Assembly: GCA_947084935.1 (NCBI GenBank)
Contig: CAMTUH010000003.1
Span: 1-64,000, forward strand
Length of the DNA stretch: 64,000 nucleotides
DNA from: CAMTUH01 sp947084935
Lineage (GTDB): Bacteria; Pseudomonadota; Gammaproteobacteria; Coxiellales; Coxiellaceae
Direction: 5' to 3'
The notes under the pieces are model-generated. The model was not told the origin of the DNA, did no database searches, and worked only from the letters and a program-made list of their open reading frames with translations. The stretch's first letter is position 1; the number at the start of each line of letters is the position of its first letter. The position numbers and the translations under genes are program-made. Positions 49,759-59,004 of the stretch are shown here, piece after piece.

Positions 49759-50625
49759 ATGAGTAACCACTTACCCTGCATCGATGAAAAATCGCTTTCC
49801 GTTGGAAGCCTGAGTTCTTATATAAACTGGGTCAATCGGATTCCCTTGCTCACACCCGAAGAAGAGCACGAACTGGCGTTACGTTTCCGCCAAGAGAACG
49901 ATCTCGAAGCCGCTCGAAAATTAGTCCTGGCCCATCTGCGCTTCGTAGTGCGTATTGCGCGCGGGTATTCCGGTTACGGTCTTCAACAAGCGGATTTAAT
50001 CCAAGAAGGAAACATCGGTCTAATGAAGGCCGTAAAGCGCTTCGATCCTAAAGTCGGCGTTCGATTGGTTTCTTTTGCCGTCTATTGGATTCGGGCAGAA
50101 ATTCACGAATTCGTATTGCGTAATTGGCGCATTGTTAAAATCGCAACGACCAAAGCGCAACGCAAATTATTTTTCAATTTACGAAAGCACGCAAAAAAAT
50201 TAGGTTGGTTCAGCGAAGATGAAGCGCACGCCGTCGCCGAAGAACTCAACGTCCGTTACAAAGACGTCCGACAAATGGAAGAGCGTTTAGCCAGTTACGA
50301 CGAGGCCTTCGACCCCAGTGACGACAGCGATAGCGAACACGGCGGATGGGGCGCACCCGTTCACTACTTGGAAGACAAACGCTATAACCCCGCGACACAA
50401 ATGGAACAAAACGATTGGTCGCACGATCAAGAAAGCCGATTGTACCACGCGATGAAAACTCTGGATAAACGCAGCCAAGACATCCTTCGTCAACGTTGGC
50501 TGAATGAAAATAAACTGACTTTGCACGAATTGGCCGAAAAATACAGTGTTTCTGCCGAACGCATTCGCCAACTGGAAAAAAACGCGATGCAAAAAATTCG
50601 TGAAACGATGGCCATTGCCGCTTAG
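49759..50625 (+). CDS. rpoH: Heat-shock sigma factor RpoH (sigma-32)
   Basis: A 288-residue group 3 sigma-70 factor. Region 2 contains the DLIQEGNIGLMKAVKRFDPKVGVRLVSFAVYWIRAEI core, followed by the RpoH box QRKLFFNLR that distinguishes sigma-32. Region 4 ends with LAEKYSVSAERIRQLEKNAMQKIR. It directs heat-shock gene transcription. No good Shine-Dalgarno is visible before 49759, as expected where translation is limited by mRNA structure. ftsYEX-rpoH order is conserved in gammaproteobacteria. Confidence 0.96.
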   Translation: MSNHLPCIDEKSLSVGSLSSYINWVNRIPLLTPEEEHELALRFRQENDLEAARKLVLAHLRFVVRIARGYSGYGLQQADLIQEGNIGLMKAVKRFDPKVGVRLVSFAVYWIRAEIHEFVLRNWRIVKIATTKAQRKLFFNLRKHAKKLGWFSEDEAHAVAEELNVRYKDVRQMEERLASYDEAFDPSDDSDSEHGGWGAPVHYLEDKRYNPATQMEQNDWSHDQESRLYHAMKTLDKRSQDILRQRWLNENKLTLHELAEKYSVSAERIRQLEKNAMQKIRETMAIAA

Positions 50626-50662
50626 TAATAAAACCATCTGAACCGATAAGGGAGTAATCTCC

Positions 50663-51454
50663 ATGAAAATACGTCAAATGTTAACTACTCTGTTGATTGG
50701 GGGGGCGTTTATCAGTCTGTCTGCGATGGCTGCGCCGGAAACGCCAGCACAAACAGCACCATCCACCACTGTTACCAGCTTCACACCGGAACAAATCAAA
50801 GACATTCAACAAATCGTGCACGATTATCTCGTCAATAATCCGCAAGTATTAGTAGAGGCTTCTCAGGCCCTGCAAAAACAAACGGAATCTCAAGAAGAAG
50901 CCTTCGCGCAAAAAGCCATTCAACAAAACACAAAGTCTTTATTTAACGATCCGGCTTCCCCCGTTGCGGGCAATCCGAATGGCACAGTAACTGTAGTGGA
51001 ATTCTTCGATTATCAATGCGGCCACTGCAAAGCAATGAATTCTATTGTTCAAGGCGTCGTGAAGAAAAACGCAAACCTGCGCATTGTCTTCAAAGAGCTA
51101 CCCATTTTTGGTGATGCATCGCAATTTGCTGCAAAAGTCGCTTTGGCATCGGTCAAACAAGGCAAATATTATGCTTTACACGACGCTCTGCTGAGTACCG
51201 ACAATCCGCTCACGCAAGCTAAGGTATTTCAAGCAGCAAAATCGGTCGGCTTGAACGTTGAACAACTCAAGAAAGACATGAACAGTCCCGCTATCCAGCA
51301 ACAGCTGCGTGACAATTTTAAATTGGCACAAGCATTGCATTTGATCGGAACACCAACATTTGTCATCGGCAATAAAGCGTTGACACAGTTCCGCTTCGTT
51401 CCCGGCGCAACGTCAGCAGAAAATTTACAATCGCTGATCGATCAATTAAAGTGA
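50663..51454 (+). CDS. DsbA-family exported thiol oxidoreductase, Com1-like
   Basis: A 263-residue protein with a signal peptide (MLTTLLIGGAFISLSAMA) and a DsbA/thioredoxin domain. The active site is C119-G-H-C122 in FFDYQCGHCKAMN, and the cis-Pro region is GTPTFVIGN. An N-terminal helical region before the domain, TPEQIKDIQQIVHDYLVNNPQVLVEASQAL, is typical of Com1, the outer-membrane immunogen of Coxiella. The similarity to Com1 is from memory. It probably oxidises or isomerises disulfides in the envelope. GGGAG precedes the start. It overlaps glyQ by four bases. Confidence 0.9.
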   Translation: MKIRQMLTTLLIGGAFISLSAMAAPETPAQTAPSTTVTSFTPEQIKDIQQIVHDYLVNNPQVLVEASQALQKQTESQEEAFAQKAIQQNTKSLFNDPASPVAGNPNGTVTVVEFFDYQCGHCKAMNSIVQGVVKKNANLRIVFKELPIFGDASQFAAKVALASVKQGKYYALHDALLSTDNPLTQAKVFQAAKSVGLNVEQLKKDMNSPAIQQQLRDNFKLAQALHLIGTPTFVIGNKALTQFRFVPGATSAENLQSLIDQLK

Positions 51455-52371
51455 GCTCGCCATCCGCTCGTGCACGCGGGCTGAGTTTTCAGCAGATGAT
51501 ACTCACCCTGCAGCAATACTGGTCCGAACAGGGCTGCATTCTGTTGCAGCCCTTAGATCTCGAAGTGGGCGCGGGGACTTTCCACCCCGCGACGTTTTTG
51601 CGTGCGATCGGCCCGGAGCCCTGGCACGCGGCCTACGTGCAACCTTCTCGACGTCCCACGGACGGTCGTTACGGCGATAACCCCAATCGTGTGCAACACT
51701 ACTATCAATTTCAAGTCGTGCTTAAACCATCGCCCGACGATATCCAAAACTTATATCTGGGTTCGCTAAAAGCACTGGGCATCGATCCTTTGATACACGA
51801 CATTCGTTTCGTGGAAGACAATTGGGAAGCGCCTACGCTGGGATCGTGGGGAATCGGCTGGGAAGTGTGGCAAGACGGCATGGAAATCTCACAGTTCACT
51901 TATTTTCAGCAGGTCGGTGGCCTCGAATGTTCCCCGGTGACGGGGGAAATTACCTACGGACTAGAACGGCTGGCCTTATTTTTACAGGGCGTCGACAATA
52001 TGTTCGATCTCGTGTGGACCGCCACGCCAGAAGGCGTCATCACCTATGGCAATGTTTTTCATCAAAACGAAGTGGAAATGTCTACTTATAATTTTGAACT
52101 CGCGGACGTGGAGGCCTTGTTCAATCATTTTGATTACTACGAAAAAGAAGCGTCGCGTTTAGTGGAAGCCGAGCTTCCCCTGCCCGCTTATGAAATGGTA
52201 TTGAAAGCATCTCACACATTTAATTTACTCGATGCACGACAAGCCATCTCCGTCACCGAACGGCAGCGGTATATTTTGCGCGTTCGAAAGCTCGCCCAGT
52301 CCGTCGCACAAGCGTATTATTCGATGCGGGAAAAACTGGGTTTTCCGATGCTGAAAAAAGAGACAACATAA
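51451..52371 (+). CDS. glyQ: Glycyl-tRNA synthetase alpha subunit
   Basis: A 306-residue GlyQ, the class II catalytic subunit of the tetrameric (alpha2beta2) bacterial enzyme. LDLEVGAGTFHPATFLRAIGPEPWHAAYVQPSRRPTDGRYG and RFVEDNWEAPTLGSWGIGWEVW are diagnostic. The start is GTG at 51451, overlapping the dsbA-like stop; a later ATG (51495) would cut into conserved sequence. glyS begins directly after its stop. Confidence 0.96.
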   Translation: MSSPSARARGLSFQQMILTLQQYWSEQGCILLQPLDLEVGAGTFHPATFLRAIGPEPWHAAYVQPSRRPTDGRYGDNPNRVQHYYQFQVVLKPSPDDIQNLYLGSLKALGIDPLIHDIRFVEDNWEAPTLGSWGIGWEVWQDGMEISQFTYFQQVGGLECSPVTGEITYGLERLALFLQGVDNMFDLVWTATPEGVITYGNVFHQNEVEMSTYNFELADVEALFNHFDYYEKEASRLVEAELPLPAYEMVLKASHTFNLLDARQAISVTERQRYILRVRKLAQSVAQAYYSMREKLGFPMLKKETT

Positions 52372-54438
52372 ATGGCCACACAGGATTTTTTATTAGAAAT
52401 CGGTTGTGAAGAATTGCCACCGCAAACCCTGCGATCACTCTCGATGTCACTGCGCGCAGCTATCGAAGCGCAGCTCCAAAAATCCGACTTGTCTTTTAAT
52501 GATATCCACGCATTTGCAACGCCAAGACGATTGGCCGTTTTAGCGAGCGATCTAATCGATCACCAATCACCGCGTTTAATCGAACGGCAGGGCCCGAGTA
52601 TAAAAGCCGCTTACGATAAAAATGGCACACCCACTTTGGCGTGCTTGGGTTTTGCGCGGTCGTGTGGCGTTTCTACCGATCAGTTAACCGTAAAAGAAAC
52701 TCCTCAAGGCAGCTGGGTTATTTGTCGCATCGAACAGGCCGGTAAAAAGACGATCGATCTCTTACCCGACATCGTCAATACTGCTTTAAAACAACTGCCC
52801 ATCACAAAGCCCATGCGCTGGAGCAATCATTCCTGGGTATTTATCCGTCCCGTGCATTGGATCGTGATGATGTACGGGAAGGATATCGTTCCAGCAACGG
52901 TGTTGGGGCAGCCCGCGGGTCGAGAAACCATCGGACATCGGTTTCATCACCCCAAAAAAATTCTCATCACTCAACCGAAAGATTATCAGCAATTGTTAAT
53001 GACCCACGGCATGGTCGTTGCCGATTTTGAAAAACGGCGGGAAAAAATTCGTGCTCAAATAGAAAAAGCCGCTGCAAAAGTAGGCCGAGCAACTATCGAT
53101 GAAGATCTGTTGAGCGAAGTCACAAGCATGGTCGAATGGCCCGTCGCATTGCTGGGTAGTTTTCGAGCCGAATTTCTTGAGCTGCCTCCCGAAGTCTTGA
53201 TCACATCGATGAAAATACATCAACGGTGTTTCGCCGTTCAAAATAATAAAGGTGAATTGCTGCCAAACTTCATCCTGGTAAGCAATATTGAAAGTAAGGA
53301 TGAACAACACGTAATAAAGGGCAACGAGCGTGTGATCAATGCACGTCTCGCCGATGCTTCTTTTTTCTATGACAATGACTTAAATACACCCCTAGAAAAA
53401 CAGCTGAAGAAATTAGAGGGTGTTGTTTTTCAACACGAGCTTTCCACCGTAGCGGATAAAGTAAAACGCCTGGCGAAATTAACGGGCTCTATTGCGGATC
53501 AACTCGGTGAGGACGGGGATGTGGCCAAACGAGCGGCTTTACTGTCAAAAGGCGATTTAGTCAGTGAAATGGTGTATGAATTTCCCTCTCTGCAGGGGGT
53601 AATGGGTTATTACTATGCGCGCCACGACAAAGAGCCCACAGCGGTAGCGCAAGCTATTCGGGAACAGTATCAGCCCCGTTTTGCGGGAGATGAGTTGCCG
53701 CATACTCCCATCGCGTGTGCCCTGTCTTGTGCGGATCGTTTAGACACAATCGTAGGAATTCTCGGCATTAATAAAACCCCCACCGGCGACAAAGATCCGT
53801 TTGCACTGCGCCGCGCCGCACTCGGAATTTTACGGATTTTAATTGAAAAACAATTGCCGTTGGATCTGTTCGAACTTTTAAAAGAAGCCCGTAAAAATTA
53901 TCAAATTTCATTGCCGAACAAAGACGTGGTTGATCAGGCGTTCGCCTTTATCATGGATCGTCTGCGCGCGTGGTACTCAGAAAAAGGCATTGCAGCGAAT
54001 GTTTTTTCAGCAGTGTTAGCGCGAAAACCCACGCAACCACTGGACTTTGATCTTCGAATAAAAGCCGTTCAACACTTTCAGCAGTTACCTCAAGCTGAAG
54101 CGCTAGCAGCTGCCAATAAGCGAGTCAGCAATATTTTACGAAAAGAAGCTAAGGATTTTTCAGAAAAGAAAATAGATTCGGCTCTTTTCGAAAACGAGGC
54201 CGAGCGAAATTTGGCAAAATTACTGAATAACCAAGCGAAAAGTGTCGAGGCGCTGTATGAACAGTCCGATTATACGCGCGCTTTGAGCGACCTTGCGACA
54301 TTAAAAGAGCCCATCGATACTTTTTTTGATACGGTGATGGTGATGGTCGATGATCAAAAAATCCGAAATAATCGTTTAGCCTTATTGTCCTCTTTACGGA
54401 AAATGTTCACTCACGTTGCCGATATTTCTTTATTATGA
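52372..54438 (+). CDS. glyS: Glycyl-tRNA synthetase beta subunit
   Basis: A 688-residue GlyS of normal length. FLLEIGCEELPPQTLRSL opens it, FATPRRLAVL, RWSNHSWVFIRPVHWIV and the C-terminal DALR-like region (FDTVMVMVDDQKIRNNRLALL) are present. It contributes tRNA binding. The stop overlaps rsmB by four bases, giving a dsbA-glyQ-glyS-rsmB chain. Confidence 0.96.
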   Translation: MATQDFLLEIGCEELPPQTLRSLSMSLRAAIEAQLQKSDLSFNDIHAFATPRRLAVLASDLIDHQSPRLIERQGPSIKAAYDKNGTPTLACLGFARSCGVSTDQLTVKETPQGSWVICRIEQAGKKTIDLLPDIVNTALKQLPITKPMRWSNHSWVFIRPVHWIVMMYGKDIVPATVLGQPAGRETIGHRFHHPKKILITQPKDYQQLLMTHGMVVADFEKRREKIRAQIEKAAAKVGRATIDEDLLSEVTSMVEWPVALLGSFRAEFLELPPEVLITSMKIHQRCFAVQNNKGELLPNFILVSNIESKDEQHVIKGNERVINARLADASFFYDNDLNTPLEKQLKKLEGVVFQHELSTVADKVKRLAKLTGSIADQLGEDGDVAKRAALLSKGDLVSEMVYEFPSLQGVMGYYYARHDKEPTAVAQAIREQYQPRFAGDELPHTPIACALSCADRLDTIVGILGINKTPTGDKDPFALRRAALGILRILIEKQLPLDLFELLKEARKNYQISLPNKDVVDQAFAFIMDRLRAWYSEKGIAANVFSAVLARKPTQPLDFDLRIKAVQHFQQLPQAEALAAANKRVSNILRKEAKDFSEKKIDSALFENEAERNLAKLLNNQAKSVEALYEQSDYTRALSDLATLKEPIDTFFDTVMVMVDDQKIRNNRLALLSSLRKMFTHVADISLL

Positions 54439-55751
54439 CCGATACACGCGCGCTAGCGGCCTTAATCATTAATCGCGTCATTCAATCAAAAGAATCGCTC
54501 ACGACCGCGTTATCAACGGTTTTAAAGGAAATACCACACTCAACCGAACGTGCGTTTATCCAAGAAATCAGCTATGGCGTTTTACGCTGGTATTTTCGAT
54601 TAAAACTCATTTCACAAAAACTCCTACACGAACCGCTACGCCAAAAAGATAACGACATTGATTGTCTTTTGCTGATCGGCTTATATCAACTGATTTATTT
54701 AAACACGCCCGATTACGCCGCGGTCTCTACAACCGTAGGTGCAACACGATCACTTAAAAAAATATGGGCCAAAGGATTAATCAATAAAACACTTCGATTG
54801 TTTTTGTCACAAAAAGAATATTACTTACGGGAAGCCGATAAAACATCCGAAGGTCATTATGCTCACCCAACATGGTTAATCGATCGGTTAAAACAGTCAT
54901 GGCCTGATTATTGGAAAAATATTTTGACCGCCAATAACGACCGCCCACCCTTTTTTCTTCGCGTTAATTTACAAAAAATATCGCGCGATCATTATTTAAA
55001 ATTACTGAAAGAAAATCACATTGAGGCCGAATCCTTTGGGTCTTTACCCGAAACCATTCGTTTACCGCAACCCTTGCCCGTCGATCAACTTCCGGGTTTC
55101 GACGCCGGGTTGTGTTACGTGCAAGATGCTGCGGGACAATATGCGGCGCACTTACTGGATATTGAAGACAATCAAATTATTCTGGATGCGTGCGCCGCAC
55201 CGGGCAGCAAAACCACGCATATTTTAGAACTTTCAAAAAAAATTAAAAAACTCGTGGTTATCGACAGTAATGCTTCTCGGTTGTCGGTCATTGAAAATAA
55301 TATTGAACGACTCGGGCTGAAAACCCATCACCTTCAGATCCTCTGCGCTAATGCTGAAAGGACGGAGGACTGGTGGAACAGCGAACTCTTCGACCGAATT
55401 TTATTGGATGCACCCTGCTCGGCCACGGGTGTTATTCGTCGACATCCGGATATAAAAATACTGCGAACTCCGAAAGACATCGAACAACACCACAACCAAC
55501 AATTCCGCTTATTAATGGCTCTGTGGCCATTACTAAAACCGAATGGGATTTTACTCTATTCGACGTGCTCAATTTTACCCATAGAAAATGAAGCGGTTAT
55601 TGCGCGGTTTTTGTCAATTAATACTGATGCACACGTGGACCGCTTCGACTTACCCGGCGCTGTTACACAAACACACGGAAAACAAATTCTTCCCGGTGAT
55701 GGTGGAATGGATGGATTTTATTACGCGCGGATGAGAAAATTTACTGCCTAA
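54435..55751 (+). CDS. rsmB: 16S rRNA (cytosine967-C5)-methyltransferase RsmB
   Basis: A 438-residue RsmB (Sun). An N-terminal NusB-like helical domain (about 1-135) is followed by the methyltransferase with SAM motif ILDACAAPGSKTTHILEL, the DAPCSATGVIRRHPD motif whose Cys is one catalytic residue, and STCSILPIENE with the other. The 3' end overlaps the convergent uspA gene by 11 bases. Confidence 0.95.
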   Translation: MTDTRALAALIINRVIQSKESLTTALSTVLKEIPHSTERAFIQEISYGVLRWYFRLKLISQKLLHEPLRQKDNDIDCLLLIGLYQLIYLNTPDYAAVSTTVGATRSLKKIWAKGLINKTLRLFLSQKEYYLREADKTSEGHYAHPTWLIDRLKQSWPDYWKNILTANNDRPPFFLRVNLQKISRDHYLKLLKENHIEAESFGSLPETIRLPQPLPVDQLPGFDAGLCYVQDAAGQYAAHLLDIEDNQIILDACAAPGSKTTHILELSKKIKKLVVIDSNASRLSVIENNIERLGLKTHHLQILCANAERTEDWWNSELFDRILLDAPCSATGVIRRHPDIKILRTPKDIEQHHNQQFRLLMALWPLLKPNGILLYSTCSILPIENEAVIARFLSINTDAHVDRFDLPGAVTQTHGKQILPGDGGMDGFYYARMRKFTA

Positions 55752-56178
55752 CACGAACCGCCAACACATCGCATTTCGCGCCGTGCAATACAGCATTCGC
55801 CGTTGAACCCAATAATAATCGAACACCGTGTCGTCCGTGGCTGCCGACCACGATTAAATCAATACCGACACGATCGGCCTCTTCCAAAATAATAAATTTT
55901 GCCGGGCCCACTTTGACGATTTGATGGTCTTGAGGAATTTGCAGACGACTCCCCACTTCCGACATCGATTCTTTAGCTTCTTTGAGTAACATTTCTTCAA
56001 CGTCGATACCGGCCGATACACCGTAAGCGGCCCCGTAGTTACTCAAATGTTCAACGGCGTGGATGACGTATAAATCAGCCTGCTCCTGAGCCACCAACTC
56101 TTGCGCTTTTTCCAATAGGTGTTGATCGCATTCGGGGTTAAGCTCAAGCGCAACGAGAATTTTGTGGTAGCTCTTCAT
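55741..56178 (-). CDS. uspA: Universal stress protein A family
   Basis: A 145-residue single-domain UspA. KILVALELNPECDQHLLEKAQELV opens it; the nucleotide-binding loop IVVGSHGRHGVRLLLGSTANAVLHGAKCDVLAVRV fits the ATP-binding Gly-x2-Gly-x9-Gly-(S/T) pattern. I start it at 56178, with AAAGGATC before it; the longer frame to 56307 runs into the origin region. It lies beside the predicted oriC. Confidence 0.92.
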   Translation of the reverse strand: MKSYHKILVALELNPECDQHLLEKAQELVAQEQADLYVIHAVEHLSNYGAAYGVSAGIDVEEMLLKEAKESMSEVGSRLQIPQDHQIVKVGPAKFIILEEADRVGIDLIVVGSHGRHGVRLLLGSTANAVLHGAKCDVLAVRVRQ

Positions 56179-56214
56179 GATTGATCCTTTCCTTCGGCAG
56201 GTCCGTAAATTATA

Positions 56215-56520
56215 GGGGGTTGAGGGCGAATATACCACCCCTGACAAACTGTGGATAACTTGTTTACACAAGAGCACCCGACCGAGCGACACCAAAGTTA
56301 TCCACAACCCCTACCGGCTTATCCGAAAGATAGACACTTTTTCGTGATGATCGAATGGCTATGTAACCGTTTGATTATATTAAAACATTCTGGTTGTTCG
56401 AGATATACCGGAGACTACAACAACTTCAATAAAATTAAGATTTATATATTTAAGTTATAGAGTAGTTACTTACGTGGAAAAATTTCCGGTAGTGGATAAC
56501 CTGTGCCCACTTTCCGCATT
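56215..56520. other. Probable replication origin oriC between uspA and rpmH
   Basis: Two perfect DnaA boxes, TGTGGATAA at 56250-56258 (reverse) and TTATCCACA at 56298-56306, are joined by TTATCCGAA (56319-56327, seven of nine) and AGTGGATAA at 56491-56499 (reverse of TTATCCACT, eight of nine). Between them 56370-56465 is very AT-rich, with ATTTATATATTTAAGTTATAG, and could be the unwinding element. The position next to rpmH-rnpA-yidC-mnmE is classic for gammaproteobacterial oriC. dnaA itself is about 21 kb away. The rpmH promoter must overlap the right end. Confidence 0.72.
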
Positions 56521-56592
56521 TGACAGTCCAGGGCCCCCTCGTCTATCATTGCGGGTCTTATCAAGACTCAACTATCGTATTAAGGCAGAGCC

Positions 56593-56727
56593 ATGAAAAG
56601 AACATATCAACCCAGCAAGATTCGCCGAAACCGAACCCATGGGTTCCGTGCACGTATGGCTACCAAGGGTGGCCGGAAAGTTCTGAACGCACGACGTGCC
56701 AAAGGGAGAGCCCGTTTATCCGTCTGA
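56593..56727 (+). CDS. rpmH: 50S ribosomal protein L34
   Basis: A 44-residue protein too short for many gene finders: MKRTYQPSKIRRNRTHGFRA, then RMATKGGRKVLNARRAKGRA and RLSV. This matches L34 nearly residue for residue. AAGGCAGAG precedes the ATG. It is the first gene of the rpmH-rnpA-yidD-yidC-mnmE operon; the stop TGA shares its A with the rnpA ATG. Confidence 0.97.
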   Translation: MKRTYQPSKIRRNRTHGFRARMATKGGRKVLNARRAKGRARLSV

Positions 56728-57092
56728 TGAGCAAGGGCTTCCCCAAGAAACAGCACCTCCGAAGCAAATCTGAGTTTCAATCGGTTTATTCTGCACGCCA
56801 ACGTTTATCTGGGCGGTATTATGTGTTTTACTATCGTGGCAATGAAACAGGGGTTCCCCGATTGGCGGTTGTAACCAGTCGTCGCAATGTACCGAAAGCG
56901 GTAACGAGAAATCTCTTGAAACGGTTGTCACGCGAAGTGTTTCGACACCGCCAAGAAAATCTATCACCCGTAGACGTCATTGTCGTTGCTAAACCCCAAG
57001 CAACCACCGGGAGCCGACAAGAGTTAAGGCAATGTTTAGACGAATTGTTTTCCCAATTAATTACGCGATCAAAACCGTTGTTATCGGCCTGA
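56727..57092 (+). CDS. rnpA: Ribonuclease P protein component
   Basis: A 121-residue RnpA, the basic cofactor of the RNase P ribozyme for tRNA 5' maturation. LRSKSEFQSVYSARQRLSGRYYVFYY opens it, and the RNR signature region reads AVTRNLLKRLSREVFR, with VDVIVVAKPQAT later. Start at 56727 by overlap with rpmH (TGATG). Its end overlaps yidD by 61 bases. Confidence 0.94.
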   Translation: MSKGFPKKQHLRSKSEFQSVYSARQRLSGRYYVFYYRGNETGVPRLAVVTSRRNVPKAVTRNLLKRLSREVFRHRQENLSPVDVIVVAKPQATTGSRQELRQCLDELFSQLITRSKPLLSA

Positions 57093-57292
57093 TTGCACTG
57101 TACCGATTGTTGGTGAGCCCTTTTTTGGGGCCGTGTTGCCGTTTCCATCCATCGTGTTCGTGTTATGCCGAAATGGCAATCAAACGATTTGGTGTTTTTA
57201 AGGGCGGTTATTTAGCTGCCCGTCGTCTTTTACGGTGCCACCCGTTTCATCCGGGTGGCTATGATCCCGTACCGGAATCAAAAAAGGGTTAA
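57032..57292 (+). CDS. yidD: Membrane protein insertion efficiency factor YidD
   Basis: An 86-residue YidD. LIALYRLLVSPFLGPCCRFHPSCSCYAEMAIKRFGVFKGGYLAARRLLRCHPFHPGG carries the conserved Cys-rich motif and amphipathic helix. It assists YidC. The start at 57032 lies inside rnpA, as in many genomes, and two bases separate it from yidC. Confidence 0.93.
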   Translation: MFRRIVFPINYAIKTVVIGLIALYRLLVSPFLGPCCRFHPSCSCYAEMAIKRFGVFKGGYLAARRLLRCHPFHPGGYDPVPESKKG

Positions 57293-57294
57293 GT

Positions 57295-59004
57295 ATGGAT
57301 ATTAAGCGAATTATTTCTTACGTCATCGTTGCGCTTTTGGGCGTTGCACTTTATAACGCGTGGATTCGCGACTATCCTCCCGCGGTAACCCCAGCGACAC
57401 CGGCTGCGACGGAACAACAAAAATCCACGGATCAAGCCTCATTCGCTCCCGCAACCTATAATCCGAGTGTTGCCACGAAAACGAAAGCCGCTGGAACGAC
57501 TGCGGTTCGCGCGGATGCATCATCGAAATCGTTAGTGCAGGTTAAAACAGATGTATTAGAGGTGGCGATTGACACTCGCGATGGAAATATCGTTTCCGCG
57601 CAATTGCCGAAATATCCGATATCCGTTGAAGAAAAAAATACCCCCATATCGATTTTAAGCGGTGATCCCAATGAATTCTACGTACTGCAATCGGGCCTCA
57701 CCAACACGGGAAAAGATGGACAAACGGCGCCGATTCAATTTTCTTCCGCGAAGTCGCAGTACACACTTGAAAGTGGGCAAAATCAATTAGCGGTCACGTT
57801 AACCGGAAAAACAGCGAACGGATTGTCCGTCACCAAAACCTATCTGTTCCAAAGAAACGATTACGCCGTTAAATTAATCGTAGAAGTTGCTAATGCCTCT
57901 GGAAAAACCTGGTCGGGAAGTTTATATACGCAAATTACCCGGCGTCAGCCCAGCGAGCAAAAATCGCATTTTTACACACGTTCTTACGACGGTGCGGCGA
58001 TTTCCAGCCCAAATACACCCTATGAAAAATTGTCATACAAAACGTTGGATAAAGCCAGCATCAGTCGCGACAGCAGAGACGGCTGGATTGCCATGCAGCA
58101 ACATTATTTTTTGAGTGCGTGGATACCCCTGAATCCCAATTTAAATTATCACTATTACAGCCACGTCGTCGCATCGCCGTCGAACGGAAATAATATTTAT
58201 ATCGTTGGGTTTGTCAGTCCACAAATGACGGTAGCGGCGAATGCAAAAGCACAAAGCGGCGCAACGTTTTACGTGGGCCCGGAAGTAGCAAAACGGTTGA
58301 AGGGTTTAGCACCCGGGTTAGATCGCACCATCGATTACGGTTGGCTGTGGCCTGTTTCGATTATTCTTTTTTGGATTATGAGTGGAATTCATACGCTGGT
58401 TCGAAACTGGGGTTGGTCCATCGTCGTCACCACAATACTCATTAAAATTGTTTTTTATTGGTTTTCCGCGAAGAGTTTTCGTTCCATGGCGCGGTTGCGC
58501 GAAATGCAGCCCCGGATGCAAGCCTTGAAAGAACGGCACGGTAGCGATCGTCAAGCATTAAGCAAAGCGACAATGGAACTGTATCGCAAGGAAAAGATAA
58601 ATCCGTTGGGTGGCTGTTTGCCGATGGTTATTCAGATTCCCGTTTTTATCGCGTTTTATTATGTAATTATCGAAAGCGTTGAATTAAGACAGGCGCCGTT
58701 TATTTTTTGGATACACGATTTGTCGATGAAAGATCCTTACTACGTTTTACCCATTTTGATGGGATTAAGTATGTTGCTTCAACAGTGGTTATCCCCGACG
58801 TCGCCAGATCCGACGCAGCAAAAAATGATGTGGATTTTACCAATTGTGTTTACGGTTTTCTTTGTCAACTTCCCTGCGGGATTGGTTTTGTATTGGTTTA
58901 CGAACAACATCGTTCAAGCCCTGCAGCAATGGTACGTGAATAAAACGTATGAAAAACACAAAGCAAAGTTACACGAGAAGCGCCTTCGAAAAAAATACAA
59001 ATAG
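57295..59004 (+). CDS. yidC: Membrane protein insertase YidC
   Basis: A 569-residue YidC of the long gram-negative type. One N-terminal helix (IISYVIVALLGVALYNAW), a large periplasmic beta domain (about 60-340), then five helices with the conserved MARLREMQPRMQALKERHG loop and the PIFIAFYYVIIESVELRQAPF segment. It inserts and folds inner-membrane proteins with or without SecYEG. It overlaps mnmE by 56 bases. Confidence 0.96.
   Translation: MDIKRIISYVIVALLGVALYNAWIRDYPPAVTPATPAATEQQKSTDQASFAPATYNPSVATKTKAAGTTAVRADASSKSLVQVKTDVLEVAIDTRDGNIVSAQLPKYPISVEEKNTPISILSGDPNEFYVLQSGLTNTGKDGQTAPIQFSSAKSQYTLESGQNQLAVTLTGKTANGLSVTKTYLFQRNDYAVKLIVEVANASGKTWSGSLYTQITRRQPSEQKSHFYTRSYDGAAISSPNTPYEKLSYKTLDKASISRDSRDGWIAMQQHYFLSAWIPLNPNLNYHYYSHVVASPSNGNNIYIVGFVSPQMTVAANAKAQSGATFYVGPEVAKRLKGLAPGLDRTIDYGWLWPVSIILFWIMSGIHTLVRNWGWSIVVTTILIKIVFYWFSAKSFRSMARLREMQPRMQALKERHGSDRQALSKATMELYRKEKINPLGGCLPMVIQIPVFIAFYYVIIESVELRQAPFIFWIHDLSMKDPYYVLPILMGLSMLLQQWLSPTSPDPTQQKMMWILPIVFTVFFVNFPAGLVLYWFTNNIVQALQQWYVNKTYEKHKAKLHEKRLRKKYK

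Noticed and set aside
56179..56307. Longer form of the universal stress protein beginning at 56307
   Set aside because: It would read through a perfect DnaA box and add residues not found in UspA proteins; AAAGGATC precedes the ATG at 56178.
58949..59004. Frameshift joining yidC and mnmE
   Set aside because: YidC ends normally and MnmE has a complete N-terminal domain after a short extension; a 56-base overlap explains the arrangement.
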